Assembly (NCBI GenBank): GCA_018666235.1
Contig: JABJAB010000066.1
Span: forward strand, 17,014 to 81,013
Direction: 5' to 3'
Source of the DNA: Ilumatobacter sp.
GTDB lineage: Bacteria > Actinomycetota > Acidimicrobiia > Acidimicrobiales > Ilumatobacteraceae
Length of the DNA stretch: 64,000 nucleotides
The notes beneath the pieces were generated by a model that saw only the letters and a program-made list of their open reading frames with translations, searched no databases and was not told where the DNA came from. Each line of letters begins with the position of its first letter. Within the stretch, counting starts at the first letter, position 1. The position numbers and the translations under genes were made by a program. Positions 50,845 through 59,439 of the stretch are shown here, one piece after another.

Positions 50845-53210
50845 AGCACCGTCCTACGCCAACCGGGCTCCCCCAGCATCGCTTCCCCGTCGATCGGTGG
50901 CGGCTTGTCGAGACCGAATACGACGACAACGACCTCGGGGTCACCGAGTCATTGTTCGCACTCGGCAACGGCTACCTCGGGATGCGCGCCAACCCCGAAG
51001 AAGGTCGCAACGCGCACAGCCACGGCACGTTCCTCAACGGATTCCACGAAACCTGGGAGATCAAACACGCCGAGGAGGCCTACGGGTTTGCCACGACAGG
51101 CCAAACCATCGTCAACGTCCCCGACGGCAAGTTGATGAAGCTGTACGTCGATGACGAGCCGCTGCTACTCGGGACCGCAGATCTCACGGAGTACGAGCGG
51201 TCGATCGACTTTCGCGCGGGCGTCTTGCGACGCGATCTGCTGTGGCGTACGCCGTCCGGCAATCGGGTGAAGGTGTCGTCGACTCGCCTCGTCAGCCTCG
51301 TCCATCGCCATCTCGCAATGATGACGATCGAAATCACGCCACTCGACGCGCCCGCCCCCATCGTCGTATCGTCGCAGCTCCTCAATCGCCAGGATGGTGA
51401 GGACGAATACCACGTTCGCTCCGCAGCACTGGGTGAGGGCAAGGATCCTCGCAAGGCGAGCAAGTTCACCGAGCGTGTGCTCGAGCCGCGGCTGCAGCAA
51501 CGCGAAGAGGGCAGCGTCGTGCTCGGCTACCGCTGCCGCAACAGTGGCATGACCCTGGCATGCGGCTATTGGAACCACGTAGACGCGGCGTGCGAAACGC
51601 GGATCGAAACGACACTCGAGGACGACATCGCGAAATCGGTGATCACTGCGCATCCTGATGCAGGAGAAACGGTGACGATCACCAAGTTCGTCTCGTACCA
51701 CACCTCTCGCGGGGTCCCACCAGAGGAACTCGCCGATCGGTGTGCGCGCACATTGCGCCGAGCCGCCGACGAGGGCGGCGCGCGTCTCGTCGCCGAACAA
51801 GGCCAGTGGCTCGGTGACTATTGGGCAGCGTCCGACATCGAGTTGCGGGGTAACGACGGCGATCAGCAGGCACTCCGCTGGAACCTCTTCCAGCTCGCCC
51901 AGGCATCGGCGCGCACACACGAACAGGGAATCGCCGCGAAGGCCGTCACTGCGGGAGGCTATGACGGCCATTACTTCTGGGATACCGAGGTGTACGTCGC
52001 CCCGTTCCTTGCGTACAACAATCCCGAGGCTGCGCGCAAGGTGATGCGTTTCCGTTGGAAGATGCTCGATGCTGCCCGCCAACGCGCTTCGATGCTCAGC
52101 GAACGCGGCGCCCTGTACCCCTGGCGGACGATCAACGGTGAAGAAGCGTCGGCCTACTATGCAGCCGGCACGGCGCAGTATCACATCAACGCCGCCGTCG
52201 TCTTCGCGCTCCGCCGGTACCTCGACGCGACCGGCGACGTCGAGTTCCTCGCGCACGAGGGAGCCGAGATGTTGATCGAGACCGCGCGACTCTGGGCCGA
52301 CCTCGGCTTCTACGCGACCAACGGCTCAGACAGCTTCCACATTCACCGCGTGACCGGGCCCGACGAGTACACGACAGTCGTCAACGACAACACGTACACG
52401 AACGTGATGGCGCGTTTCAACCTGCGCTACGCCGCCCGAACTGTGCGATTCCTTGCCGAGTGGAACCCCGAACAATTCGCGCATGTCCAACGCTCGACGG
52501 GGCTCGACATCGGTGAGCTCGACGAGTGGGACGCTGCGGCCGACGCGATGTACATCCCATTCGACAATGACCTCGAGATCCACCCTCAGGACTCTGAGTT
52601 CCTCGACCTCGAACCGTGGGATTGGGACGGAGTCGCCGCCGACAAGTACCCGCTGTTACTCAACTACCACCCGCTGGTGATCTACCGGCATCAAGTCTTG
52701 AAGCAGGCCGACGTCGTGCTGGCGATGTTCCTCCGTGGCGAACACTTCTCCGAAGAACAGAAGCGACGCAACTTCGACTACTACGACCCAATCACCACCG
52801 GCGACTCCTCATTGTCAGCATGCGTGCAGTCGATTGTCGCCGCCGGCGTCGGGTACGAAGATCTCGCTGTCGACTACTTCCGCCAGGCCCTCTATCTCGA
52901 TCTGTGCGATCTGCACGGAAACACCTCTGACGGTGTCCACATCGCCTCTGCAGGCGGAGTGTGGGCAGGAATTGTGTACGGCTTCGCCGGAATGGTCGAA
53001 CGCGGCGACCGTATGGAGTTCGCGCCGCGGCTGCCCGCCGTCTGGGATTCGGTGACGTTCCATCTGACTCGGCACGGATCGCGCGTCCGCGTCGAGCTCG
53101 ATCACGACGGGTGCACGCTGACGTTGGCTGACGGCCTTGGGGTGCCAGTCGGAATCGAAGACCGGATTCATGTCGTCACTGCCGACGAACCGCTGCGCAT
53201 TGAACGCTGA
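50841..53210 (+). CDS. Glycoside hydrolase family 65 (disaccharide phosphorylase or trehalose hydrolase type)
   Basis: 789 residues. The N-terminal beta-sandwich (DNDLGVTESLFALGNGYLGM) is followed by the (alpha/alpha)6 barrel with TAGGYDGHYFWDTEVYVAPF, the catalytic acid in the GPDEYTTVVNDNTYTNVMAR region and HPLVIYRHQVLKQADVVLAM. A C-terminal sandwich ends the protein (TFHLTRHGSRVRVELDHDGC). The coupled beta-phosphoglucomutase supports an inverting phosphorylase acting on trehalose, maltose or kojibiose; exact substrate undetermined. The mycobacterial pair Rv3400-Rv3401 has the same order. Confidence 0.93.
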   Translation: MKHRPTPTGLPQHRFPVDRWRLVETEYDDNDLGVTESLFALGNGYLGMRANPEEGRNAHSHGTFLNGFHETWEIKHAEEAYGFATTGQTIVNVPDGKLMKLYVDDEPLLLGTADLTEYERSIDFRAGVLRRDLLWRTPSGNRVKVSSTRLVSLVHRHLAMMTIEITPLDAPAPIVVSSQLLNRQDGEDEYHVRSAALGEGKDPRKASKFTERVLEPRLQQREEGSVVLGYRCRNSGMTLACGYWNHVDAACETRIETTLEDDIAKSVITAHPDAGETVTITKFVSYHTSRGVPPEELADRCARTLRRAADEGGARLVAEQGQWLGDYWAASDIELRGNDGDQQALRWNLFQLAQASARTHEQGIAAKAVTAGGYDGHYFWDTEVYVAPFLAYNNPEAARKVMRFRWKMLDAARQRASMLSERGALYPWRTINGEEASAYYAAGTAQYHINAAVVFALRRYLDATGDVEFLAHEGAEMLIETARLWADLGFYATNGSDSFHIHRVTGPDEYTTVVNDNTYTNVMARFNLRYAARTVRFLAEWNPEQFAHVQRSTGLDIGELDEWDAAADAMYIPFDNDLEIHPQDSEFLDLEPWDWDGVAADKYPLLLNYHPLVIYRHQVLKQADVVLAMFLRGEHFSEEQKRRNFDYYDPITTGDSSLSACVQSIVAAGVGYEDLAVDYFRQALYLDLCDLHGNTSDGVHIASAGGVWAGIVYGFAGMVERGDRMEFAPRLPAVWDSVTFHLTRHGSRVRVELDHDGCTLTLADGLGVPVGIEDRIHVVTADEPLRIER

Positions 53211-53225
53211 GCTGCTCGCGCCGGC

Positions 53226-53774
53226 TCAGTTCAGTTGGTCCCCGACCTCGTACGAGCGCTGGGTGAACCCTTCACGCAATTCAAAACCGACCGCAGTGAG
53301 GAACATCTCGTAGCGATCACCTGACGCCGCGTCGGAGATCTCACAGCGCAGACGATCGTCGACCAGCACGGTGCTCTCGTCAGGGCAATCGACATCGGAG
53401 GGGTCGATGACCACGCCAATGTTTTCGCCCAGCACTCCAGCCGCCTCGGTTTCGACGACGGACATCTCATTTGCAACGATGACGTTCGAGGCCGCGACAA
53501 AGATCGAGTCGTCAGGGTCGACAACCCCCTCAAACGTGACCGTCTCGCCAGCTTCCGTCATTGCGGTGCACGAAAAGGGCGTTCCGACCTCACGATCGGC
53601 GGGGGCAGCGCAGTCGGCGTCGACGAAGACCAAACCGACCTGCTCGCCAAGTGCGCCCTCAATCAGCACCTCTCCAGCCCGCTCAGGAGTCGTGCCCGTC
53701 GAGAAGGAGCAGCTTGCCAGGACAGCAGTGAGTCCGGTGATCAGAGCGAGGTTCTGTGACTTCATGGCCATCAT
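53226..53774 (-). CDS. Lipoprotein with two DUF4333-like repeats
   Basis: 182 residues (or 179 from the Met at 53765). The N-terminus has a hydrophobic core and lipobox LASC at about 19-22, then a Ser/Thr tether. Two similar ~65-residue units follow, each with a paired Cys: VDADCAAPADREVGTPFSCT and VDCPDESTVLVDDRLRCEIS. The spacing fits the DUF4333 pattern of secreted actinobacterial proteins. Function unknown. It is convergent with the GH65 gene. Confidence 0.72.
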   Translation of the reverse strand: MMAMKSQNLALITGLTAVLASCSFSTGTTPERAGEVLIEGALGEQVGLVFVDADCAAPADREVGTPFSCTAMTEAGETVTFEGVVDPDDSIFVAASNVIVANEMSVVETEAAGVLGENIGVVIDPSDVDCPDESTVLVDDRLRCEISDAASGDRYEMFLTAVGFELREGFTQRSYEVGDQLN

Positions 53775-53886
53775 TCGACCACATCTCCATCACCTGCCGT
53801 CACGCCGCTGGTTATTGACACGCCGATTCGGGTGTCAGGTCCGGTGAATTTCGGTGCCTCGATACCCGCCGGTAACATCAGCGCCC

Positions 53887-54783
53887 ATGACAGATCTTGG
53901 TTTCGACGGCAAAGTAGCGATCATCACCGGAGCCGGAGGCGGTCTCGGCAAACAGCACGCGCTGATGATGGCGGCGCGCGGCGCACTCATCGTGGTCAAC
54001 GACCTCGGCGGCTCGGTCGACGGGTCGGGCAGCGACAAGGGTGCCGCACAGCTCGTCGTCGACGAAATCACCGCAGCGGGCGGCGACGCCGTCGCAAACA
54101 CCGACTCGGTTGCCACGCCAGAGGGCGGCGAGAGCATCGTCAAGACTGCCGTCGACGCGTACGGCAAGGTCGACATTGTCATCAACAACGCCGGCATCTT
54201 GCGCGACAAGTCGTTCCACAACATGGGACCGGACCTCGTCGACCCCGTCCTCGACGTGCACCTGCGCGGTGCGTTCAACGTCACCGGCCCCGCTTGGAAG
54301 CTGATGCGCGAGCAGGGCTACGGCCGCATCGTGTCCACCTCGTCGGCCGCCGGCATCTTCGGCAACTTCGGGCAGGCCAACTACGGCGCTGCCAAGATGG
54401 GCCTCGTCGGCTTCACCAACGTGCTCGCCGTCGAGGGCGCCAAGTACAACGTCAAGGCCAACGCCATTGCACCGCTCGCCTTCACTCGCATGACCGAAGA
54501 CCTGCTCGGTCCGCTCGGCGAGAAGCTGCAGCCGGAATTGGTCTCGCCACTCGTCACCTACCTGAGCCACGAGTCGTGTGATTCCACCGGACGCGTGTAC
54601 TCCGTCGGTGGCGGGCGTGTCGCTGAAGTGTTCATTGCCGAGTGCCAGGGGTACACGAGCAACGAGCTCACACCCGAGAGCCTGCGCGACAACTGGGACA
54701 CCGTGACGGATCAGACCGGCTACGAAGTCCCCGCCGCCATTGCCGAGGAGACCGCGATGTTCCTCAAGGCCCTCAAGGACTGA
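53887..54783 (+). CDS. SDR dehydrogenase, MFE-2-like
   Basis: 298 residues from ATG 53887, MTDLGFDGKVAIITGAGGGL; the 11-codon longer frame lacks support. It has TGAGGGLG, VVNDLGGSVDGSG, INNAGILRDKSFHN, the catalytic Ser in STSSAAGIFGN and Tyr/Lys in QANYGAAKMG. VNDLGG, NAGILRD and LAFTRMTEDL are the same MFE-2-type motifs as the SDR at 30249, so the two are paralogues. No MaoC partner is adjacent here. Probable (3R)-hydroxyacyl-CoA or related dehydrogenase. Confidence 0.88.
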   Translation: MTDLGFDGKVAIITGAGGGLGKQHALMMAARGALIVVNDLGGSVDGSGSDKGAAQLVVDEITAAGGDAVANTDSVATPEGGESIVKTAVDAYGKVDIVINNAGILRDKSFHNMGPDLVDPVLDVHLRGAFNVTGPAWKLMREQGYGRIVSTSSAAGIFGNFGQANYGAAKMGLVGFTNVLAVEGAKYNVKANAIAPLAFTRMTEDLLGPLGEKLQPELVSPLVTYLSHESCDSTGRVYSVGGGRVAEVFIAECQGYTSNELTPESLRDNWDTVTDQTGYEVPAAIAEETAMFLKALKD

Positions 54784-54795
54784 CATGCTGGTGAC

Positions 54796-55062
54796 GTGAG
54801 CGATTCTGACTTCGACGACCAACCATCTCGCGGTGGCCGCAACGGGCCCGGACTGTTTCTCGTCCTCACCATCGTCGTTGCCATCATTACTGCGGTGTTC
54901 GTCGCACAGAACCGCGACCAGATCGAGATCAAGTTCCTCTTCTTCGATTTCTCGAGCCGCATCTGGACCGCCATCGCCATCGCCATCGGGCTGGGCATCC
55001 TGCTCGACCGGTTGGTCCTCGGCTGGTGGCGCCGCGCCCGCAAGCGCAAGAACGACGAGTAG
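54796..55062 (+). CDS. LapA/DUF1049-like small membrane protein
   Basis: 88 residues from GTG 54796. Two membrane helices, GPGLFLVLTIVVAIITAVFV and TAIAIAIGLGILLDRLVLGW, are separated by the LapA-type AQNRDQIEIKFLFFDFS. The C-terminus is strongly basic (RRARKRKNDE). LapA-domain proteins bind or stabilise envelope complexes. It follows the SDR gene by 12 nt and may be co-transcribed. Function in this organism unknown. Confidence 0.75.
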   Translation: MSDSDFDDQPSRGGRNGPGLFLVLTIVVAIITAVFVAQNRDQIEIKFLFFDFSSRIWTAIAIAIGLGILLDRLVLGWWRRARKRKNDE

Positions 55063-55153
55063 CGACTGAGCAGACCCGGCCCATTGCGCCGCCGTGTCGC
55101 CGGGAAACGGACAGGATTAGCGAAGGAGGGGCTCATCCAGCGATGATGTCGCC

Positions 55154-55981
55154 GTGCGGGTCGAATCCTCTGATGGTGTCAACGTTGCAATCCACGACTT
55201 CGGAGGCAGTGGTCCCAGGCTGCTGTTCAGCCATGCGACCGGATTCCACGCTCACTGCTACCAACCCATCGCAACGCGGCTGAGCAACGAGTTCACCTCG
55301 TTCGGACTCGACCATCGAGGGCACGGCGAGACGCCGCGCCCAACCGACTGGCAGGTCGACTGGGATTGTTACGGCGACGACGCCACCGTCGCTGCCGAGG
55401 CGCTTGCCCCGGAAGGTGGCCTGGTGGCCTTCGGTCACTCGATGGGTGGTGCCAGCCTCGTGATGGCGGCACTTCGCAATCCGGAGTTGTTCGACGTGAT
55501 CGTGGCCTTCGAGCCGATCATCTTTCCGCAGATGATGGGGCGCCCCGGCGACGACCCATCGCCAATGGTCACTGCCGCACGGAACCGGCGCGACACATTC
55601 GACTCGTTCGAGGCCGCAATCGACAACTACGCCTCGAAACCTCCCATGCAGTTCTTCGACCCGGAGATCCTGCGCGCCTACGTCGAGTACGGATTCGAGC
55701 CGACGGACTCAAGCGTCACGCTGCGCTGCGCACCGGAACACGAAGCCCGCACCTTCGAGATGGGCGCGACGCATGACCTTTTCGAGCGGCTTCCCGAGAT
55801 CGAGACCCGCATCGTCGTGGTCTCCGGCAAGGTCGAAACCGAACGCAGCCCGGCGGGCATCGCTCAACGCGTCGCCGATCGGCTGCCCAACGGCTCGTAC
55901 ATCGAGCTCCCGGCCGGCAATCACCTCAGCCCGTTCATCGATCCGGGCGAAACAGCCCAGCTGATCCGCGACGCCGTCTGA
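55154..55981 (+). CDS. Alpha/beta hydrolase
   Basis: 275 residues from a GTG at 55154. GPRLLFSHATGFHAHCYQPI forms the oxyanion region, the nucleophile elbow is AFGHSMGGASLVMAALRNPE, and the last part holds a catalytic His in LPAGNHLSPFIDPGETAQ. The acid residue is probably in the ETRIVVVSGKVETERSP region. The family is a broad one of esterases and lipases; substrate unknown. It stands alone with an 91-nt leader 55063-55153. Confidence 0.88.
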   Translation: MRVESSDGVNVAIHDFGGSGPRLLFSHATGFHAHCYQPIATRLSNEFTSFGLDHRGHGETPRPTDWQVDWDCYGDDATVAAEALAPEGGLVAFGHSMGGASLVMAALRNPELFDVIVAFEPIIFPQMMGRPGDDPSPMVTAARNRRDTFDSFEAAIDNYASKPPMQFFDPEILRAYVEYGFEPTDSSVTLRCAPEHEARTFEMGATHDLFERLPEIETRIVVVSGKVETERSPAGIAQRVADRLPNGSYIELPAGNHLSPFIDPGETAQLIRDAV

Positions 55982-56081
55982 CGTTGCACTGTTCGCGCCG
56001 AGCTCGGGGAATTCTGACCAGCAATCCACGGCAATCCGTCCCGAGATCGCTGGCGCCCCGACTCTGTGAGCGCTCATCGGT

Positions 56082-56972
56082 ATGGTTGCCAACATGACCG
56101 AGATTGCCGCTGACGCCGACCCACCGGCCTACACCGTGCCGATGTCGCTGTCGCCATCACGCGTCGGTTCGTTCACGTCATGTCCGATGCAGTTCCGTTT
56201 CTCGTCCATTCAGAAGCTGCCCGAACCGCCCGGTATTGCCACCACCAAAGGCACCATCGTGCACCGCGCGCTCGAACTGCTCTTCGTTCGCCCGACGACC
56301 GACCGCACCCCAGCGTCGCTTGCCATTGACCTTGCCACAGCGCTGGACGAGTACTCGACGCACCCCGATTACGTCGGCCTCCGCCTCGATGCTGCGGCCG
56401 CAGCCTCGTTCCGCTCCGAGTGCGAGACCCTGATCGAAAAGTACTTTGCGATGGAAGACCCGACCACGGTTCGCGAGATCGGACTTGAGCTCTGGATGAC
56501 CGCCGATGTCGGCAGCCTGCAGTTGCGCGGCATCATCGACCGGCTCGAACTCGACGAGCATGGCGGCTTGGTGGTCACCGACTACAAGACCGGACGCGCT
56601 CCGTCTGGCCGGTTCGAGCAAAAGAGCCTGGCTGGCGTCCATTTCTATGCATTCCTCTGCGAGCAGGTTTTCGGTGTCATCCCGTCGAAGATTCGACTGA
56701 TGTACCTCAAGTCGGGCGAGACAATCGAGACGGTTCCCTCCCCGCAGTCGGTCAAGTTCATCACTACTCGAACGAAGGCCGTCTGGTCAGCAGTTGAGCG
56801 AGCGTGCACCACAGGCGATTTCCGACCCAATCAGAGCAACCTCTGCAATTGGTGCTCCTTTCAGCAGTGGTGCCCAGCGTTCGGCGGCAACCCTGACCTG
56901 GCCGAAGTCGAGGCGCGGGCCGCTTACGACGCACTCCTCGCACCGCAACCGGTCAGCGTGACTTCGCCATGA
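56082..56972 (+). CDS. PD-(D/E)XK nuclease, RecB/AddB-like with probable Fe-S site
   Basis: 296 residues from ATG 56082 (a second Met lies at 56094). The family core begins at SLSPSRVGSFTSCPMQF. The nuclease motif is LRGIIDRLELDEHGGLVVTD followed by YKTGRAPSGRFEQK, and the early Cys of SFTSCPMQFRF joins CNWCSFQQWCPAFG near the end, giving four Cys in the arrangement of the 4Fe-4S nucleases (AddB, Cas4). It lacks a helicase domain and no addA-like gene is near, so its partner is unknown. The next gene starts before its stop (56969). Confidence 0.87.
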   Translation: MVANMTEIAADADPPAYTVPMSLSPSRVGSFTSCPMQFRFSSIQKLPEPPGIATTKGTIVHRALELLFVRPTTDRTPASLAIDLATALDEYSTHPDYVGLRLDAAAAASFRSECETLIEKYFAMEDPTTVREIGLELWMTADVGSLQLRGIIDRLELDEHGGLVVTDYKTGRAPSGRFEQKSLAGVHFYAFLCEQVFGVIPSKIRLMYLKSGETIETVPSPQSVKFITTRTKAVWSAVERACTTGDFRPNQSNLCNWCSFQQWCPAFGGNPDLAEVEARAAYDALLAPQPVSVTSP

Positions 56973-57559
56973 CCGACCCTCTCTCACCGATCAGCGACGA
57001 CCTGGAGGTTCCCGGCCAAGGCGCCTTCGGTCCCGCCGTCGATGCCTTCGATCGCCGAATCGACGAGCTCCTCGAGCATCTCCGTGGCAATCCCGTCGCC
57101 GACAAGCTGTTCACCACCGCGAGCCATGTCGGCGAATTCAGCATGATCTGGCATGCCATCAGTCTGGGCCGGGGTCTCGCCAAGGGTCGGCGTGACCAGG
57201 TGCTCCTCCTCGCGATCTTGATCGGCGCAGAGAGTCTCATTGTCAACCAAGGCGTCAAGCGACTGTTCAAGCGCACACGGCCGACCGCCGACGGCGAAGA
57301 CGGCCTCAAGGTACGTCGGCCAATGACGTCGTCGTTCCCCAGCGGCCACTCCAGTGCCGCCGCCTTTGCCGCCACGATGCTCACCGCGTGGGACGGCAAA
57401 CGGCTCGGCAGCGTCTGGTACACCGTTGCCAGCATCGTCGGCGTCAGCCGCGCCTACGTCCGCATCCACCATGGCTCCGACGTGGTCGGTGGGTTCGTCG
57501 TTGGCACACTGCTCGGCGTCGCTGGGCGTCGAATCGCCCGGCAGCTGCTTCCCGCCTGA
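56969..57559 (+). CDS. PAP2-family phosphatase
   Basis: 196 residues. The three PAP2 motifs are present: KRLFKRTRPT (KX6RP), SFPSGHSSAAAFAATM (PSGH) and SRAYVRIHHGSDVVGGFVVG (SRX5HX3D). Hydrophobic helices flank them. Likely dephosphorylates a lipid phosphate such as phosphatidic acid or undecaprenyl diphosphate at the membrane. Its start overlaps the nuclease stop by 4 nt, and a WS/DGAT gene follows. Confidence 0.93.
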   Translation: MTDPLSPISDDLEVPGQGAFGPAVDAFDRRIDELLEHLRGNPVADKLFTTASHVGEFSMIWHAISLGRGLAKGRRDQVLLLAILIGAESLIVNQGVKRLFKRTRPTADGEDGLKVRRPMTSSFPSGHSSAAAFAATMLTAWDGKRLGSVWYTVASIVGVSRAYVRIHHGSDVVGGFVVGTLLGVAGRRIARQLLPA

Positions 57560-57620
57560 CCCGCCACGCCGCCGGCGATCCTGCTCCGCCGTCGCCGTCG
57601 GCCCTCTACCCTGGTCGCTG

Positions 57621-59018
57621 ATGAGCGACATCGTCTACGACTCCAAGATGAGCGACGCAGAGGGTCTGATGTGGCGCCTCGAGAAGGACCCGCAACTCTC
57701 TTCGACGTTCGGCACGGTCACGCTGCTCGACCGGGCACCGGACTTTGCACTGTTGACCGCCCGCCTGCTGCGCGCCACGTTGGCGATGCCCCGACTGCGA
57801 CAACGGGTCCAGACCGCCCCGGGCAATATCGGCGCTCCGACCTGGGTCAACGACTCGGACTTCGACATCAACATGCACGTCCGGCGTATTGCACTCCCCA
57901 AGCCGGGCACCGAGCGACAGCTGTTCGACCTCGCCAGCCTCATTTGCGCCGACCCGTTCGATCGTTCTCGACCGCTCTGGCAGTTCACCGTCATCGAGGG
58001 CCTCAAGGGCAACCGGGCCGCCATCGTGCAGAAGCTCCACCACACGATCGCCGACGGCGAGAGCGGCGTGCAACTGTCGCTCGAGTACCTCGACTTCGAG
58101 CGCGACGCCGTGCAACCGATCACTCCCAATCCGGATGAGATCGATAGCGCACGCGAAGACCTTCGAGATGCCGACACACGGGCCGCCGACGCGGTGCGCG
58201 ACGTGCTCGCCAGCGGTCTGCGGTTCCCGCTCGAAGTCGCGAAGCAGGTCAAGGAACTCCTTGCTGATCCGGGACAACTTCCTGATGCAAGCAACGCTGC
58301 GGCCGACACCTTTCGCGGGATCGTCTCGCAACTCAGCGATACCGAGGCCGCGCATTCGCCACTCTGGACCGATCGGTCCGCCCGACGCCGAATCGAACGC
58401 GCCACGGCACCGTTCGACGACACAAAGGCAGCCGCCACGGCCCTCGGCGGCACGCTCAATACCGCGTTCATGACCATTGCAACCGAGGCAGCCAGCCGGT
58501 ACCACGTAGCACTCGATGCGCCGGTCGATTTCCTTCGGTCCTCGATGGCGATCAGTACTCGCACCGAAGAGTCGGGTGCCAACGCATTCTCACTGGTCCG
58601 GCTGCTCGTCCCGACCGGCGAAATGCCGATCGAGGAACGGTTCCACGCCATCCAGGACGCCACAGCACACGCGATGGAGGACAGCTCGAACACCTCCCTG
58701 GACGCACTCGCCGCACTGGCATCAGCGATGCCGACCTCGCTCATCACTCGGCTGGCGCGGCAACAGTCCCAGACCGTTGACTTCGCCACCTCAAACGTGC
58801 GCGGCGCGCCTGTTCCGTTGTACGTCGCCGGCGCACGACTGTTACACAACATCCCGATCGGCCCGCTCAGCGGCGTTGCGTTCAACCTCACGCTGCTCAG
58901 CTACGACGGACACCTCGACATGGGCCTGAACACCGACGCGGCGGCAGTGACCGAACCTGAACTCTTGCGAGCGTGCCTGACCGACTCGATTGCGGCCTTC
59001 ACCGCCCTCGGCGGCTGA
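57621..59018 (+). CDS. Wax ester synthase / diacylglycerol acyltransferase (WS/DGAT)
   Basis: 465 residues from ATG 57621. The catalytic HHxxxDG is seen in VQKLHHTIADGESGVQL. The N-terminal pattern DAEGLMWRLEKDPQLSSTFG and the C-terminal SNVRGAPVPLYVAGARLLHN are typical of the family. The enzyme would make triacylglycerol or wax ester storage lipid from acyl-CoA. The PAP2 gene upstream (phosphatidate to diacylglycerol) makes a functional pair plausible. A GACCC-CTTTC-GGGTC terminator at 59031-59045 follows. Confidence 0.93.
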   Translation: MSDIVYDSKMSDAEGLMWRLEKDPQLSSTFGTVTLLDRAPDFALLTARLLRATLAMPRLRQRVQTAPGNIGAPTWVNDSDFDINMHVRRIALPKPGTERQLFDLASLICADPFDRSRPLWQFTVIEGLKGNRAAIVQKLHHTIADGESGVQLSLEYLDFERDAVQPITPNPDEIDSAREDLRDADTRAADAVRDVLASGLRFPLEVAKQVKELLADPGQLPDASNAAADTFRGIVSQLSDTEAAHSPLWTDRSARRRIERATAPFDDTKAAATALGGTLNTAFMTIATEAASRYHVALDAPVDFLRSSMAISTRTEESGANAFSLVRLLVPTGEMPIEERFHAIQDATAHAMEDSSNTSLDALAALASAMPTSLITRLARQQSQTVDFATSNVRGAPVPLYVAGARLLHNIPIGPLSGVAFNLTLLSYDGHLDMGLNTDAAAVTEPELLRACLTDSIAAFTALGG

Positions 59019-59030
59019 ACCGGCGAGGTG

Positions 59031-59045
59031 GACCCCTTTCGGGTC
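59031..59045. terminator. Terminator between WS/DGAT and a small gene
   Basis: GACCC-CTTTC-GGGTC hairpin placed between two convergent stops; it overlaps the stop of the small gene at 59044. Short stem, no T-run, moderate confidence only. Confidence 0.5.
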
Positions 59046-59259
59046 AGACCGCTTCGGTGGTGATCGGTTCGATGGTCTCGATCACCGGCATGACGGCGGC
59101 TTCGGCCTCGGTGGTGAGGAGGCTCCGTACGTCAAGCAAGAGATCGGCGACTTCGCCGGTCGACACGAGTTCACGCGACATCATCTTGGCGAGTGCGCCG
59201 TCGATGACTCCGAGTGCTTCGTTGATCACTGCTTCGTTGGCGTTGCGCTGATCAGTCAT
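59044..59259 (-). CDS. Small protein of unknown function
   Basis: 71 residues, predicted mostly helical: MTDQRNANEAVINEALGVID then LAKMMSRELVSTGEVADLLL. Acidic end. No signal peptide or membrane span. It is convergent with WS/DGAT and divergent from the SDR at 59440. The length, ATG start and the placement of the stop against a terminator support a real gene, but I recognise no family. Confidence 0.55.
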   Translation of the reverse strand: MTDQRNANEAVINEALGVIDGALAKMMSRELVSTGEVADLLLDVRSLLTTEAEAAVMPVIETIEPITTEAV

Positions 59260-59340
59260 TAACCAACACGGTACCCGCCGATCAGTGCGGGTGCGTGCAC
59301 CACCTCTGAGTTCAGAAAGCTGTCACACGATCGTCTCGAA

Positions 59341-59376
59341 TCCGCGATGGTCCGCGATGATCCGCGATGATCCGCG
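59341..59376. repeat. 10-nt tandem repeat before an SDR gene
   Basis: TCCGCGATGR occurs three times in direct succession (59341-59370), followed by TCCGCG (59371-59376). The period of 10 matches one helical turn, so all units face the same side of the DNA. It lies about 65 nt before the SDR start at 59440 and could be a protein-binding array or a slippage product. Confidence 0.7.
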
Positions 59377-59439
59377 GGCGACGGTGACACACACCTCAAG
59401 ACAGGGCCGTCAGCGGTCATCCGCCTACGATGCATTGCC

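Noticed and set aside
30249..54783. Possible recent duplication of the SDR genes at 30249 and 53887
   Set aside because: They share family motifs but differ widely between them, so they are old paralogues and not a recent duplication.
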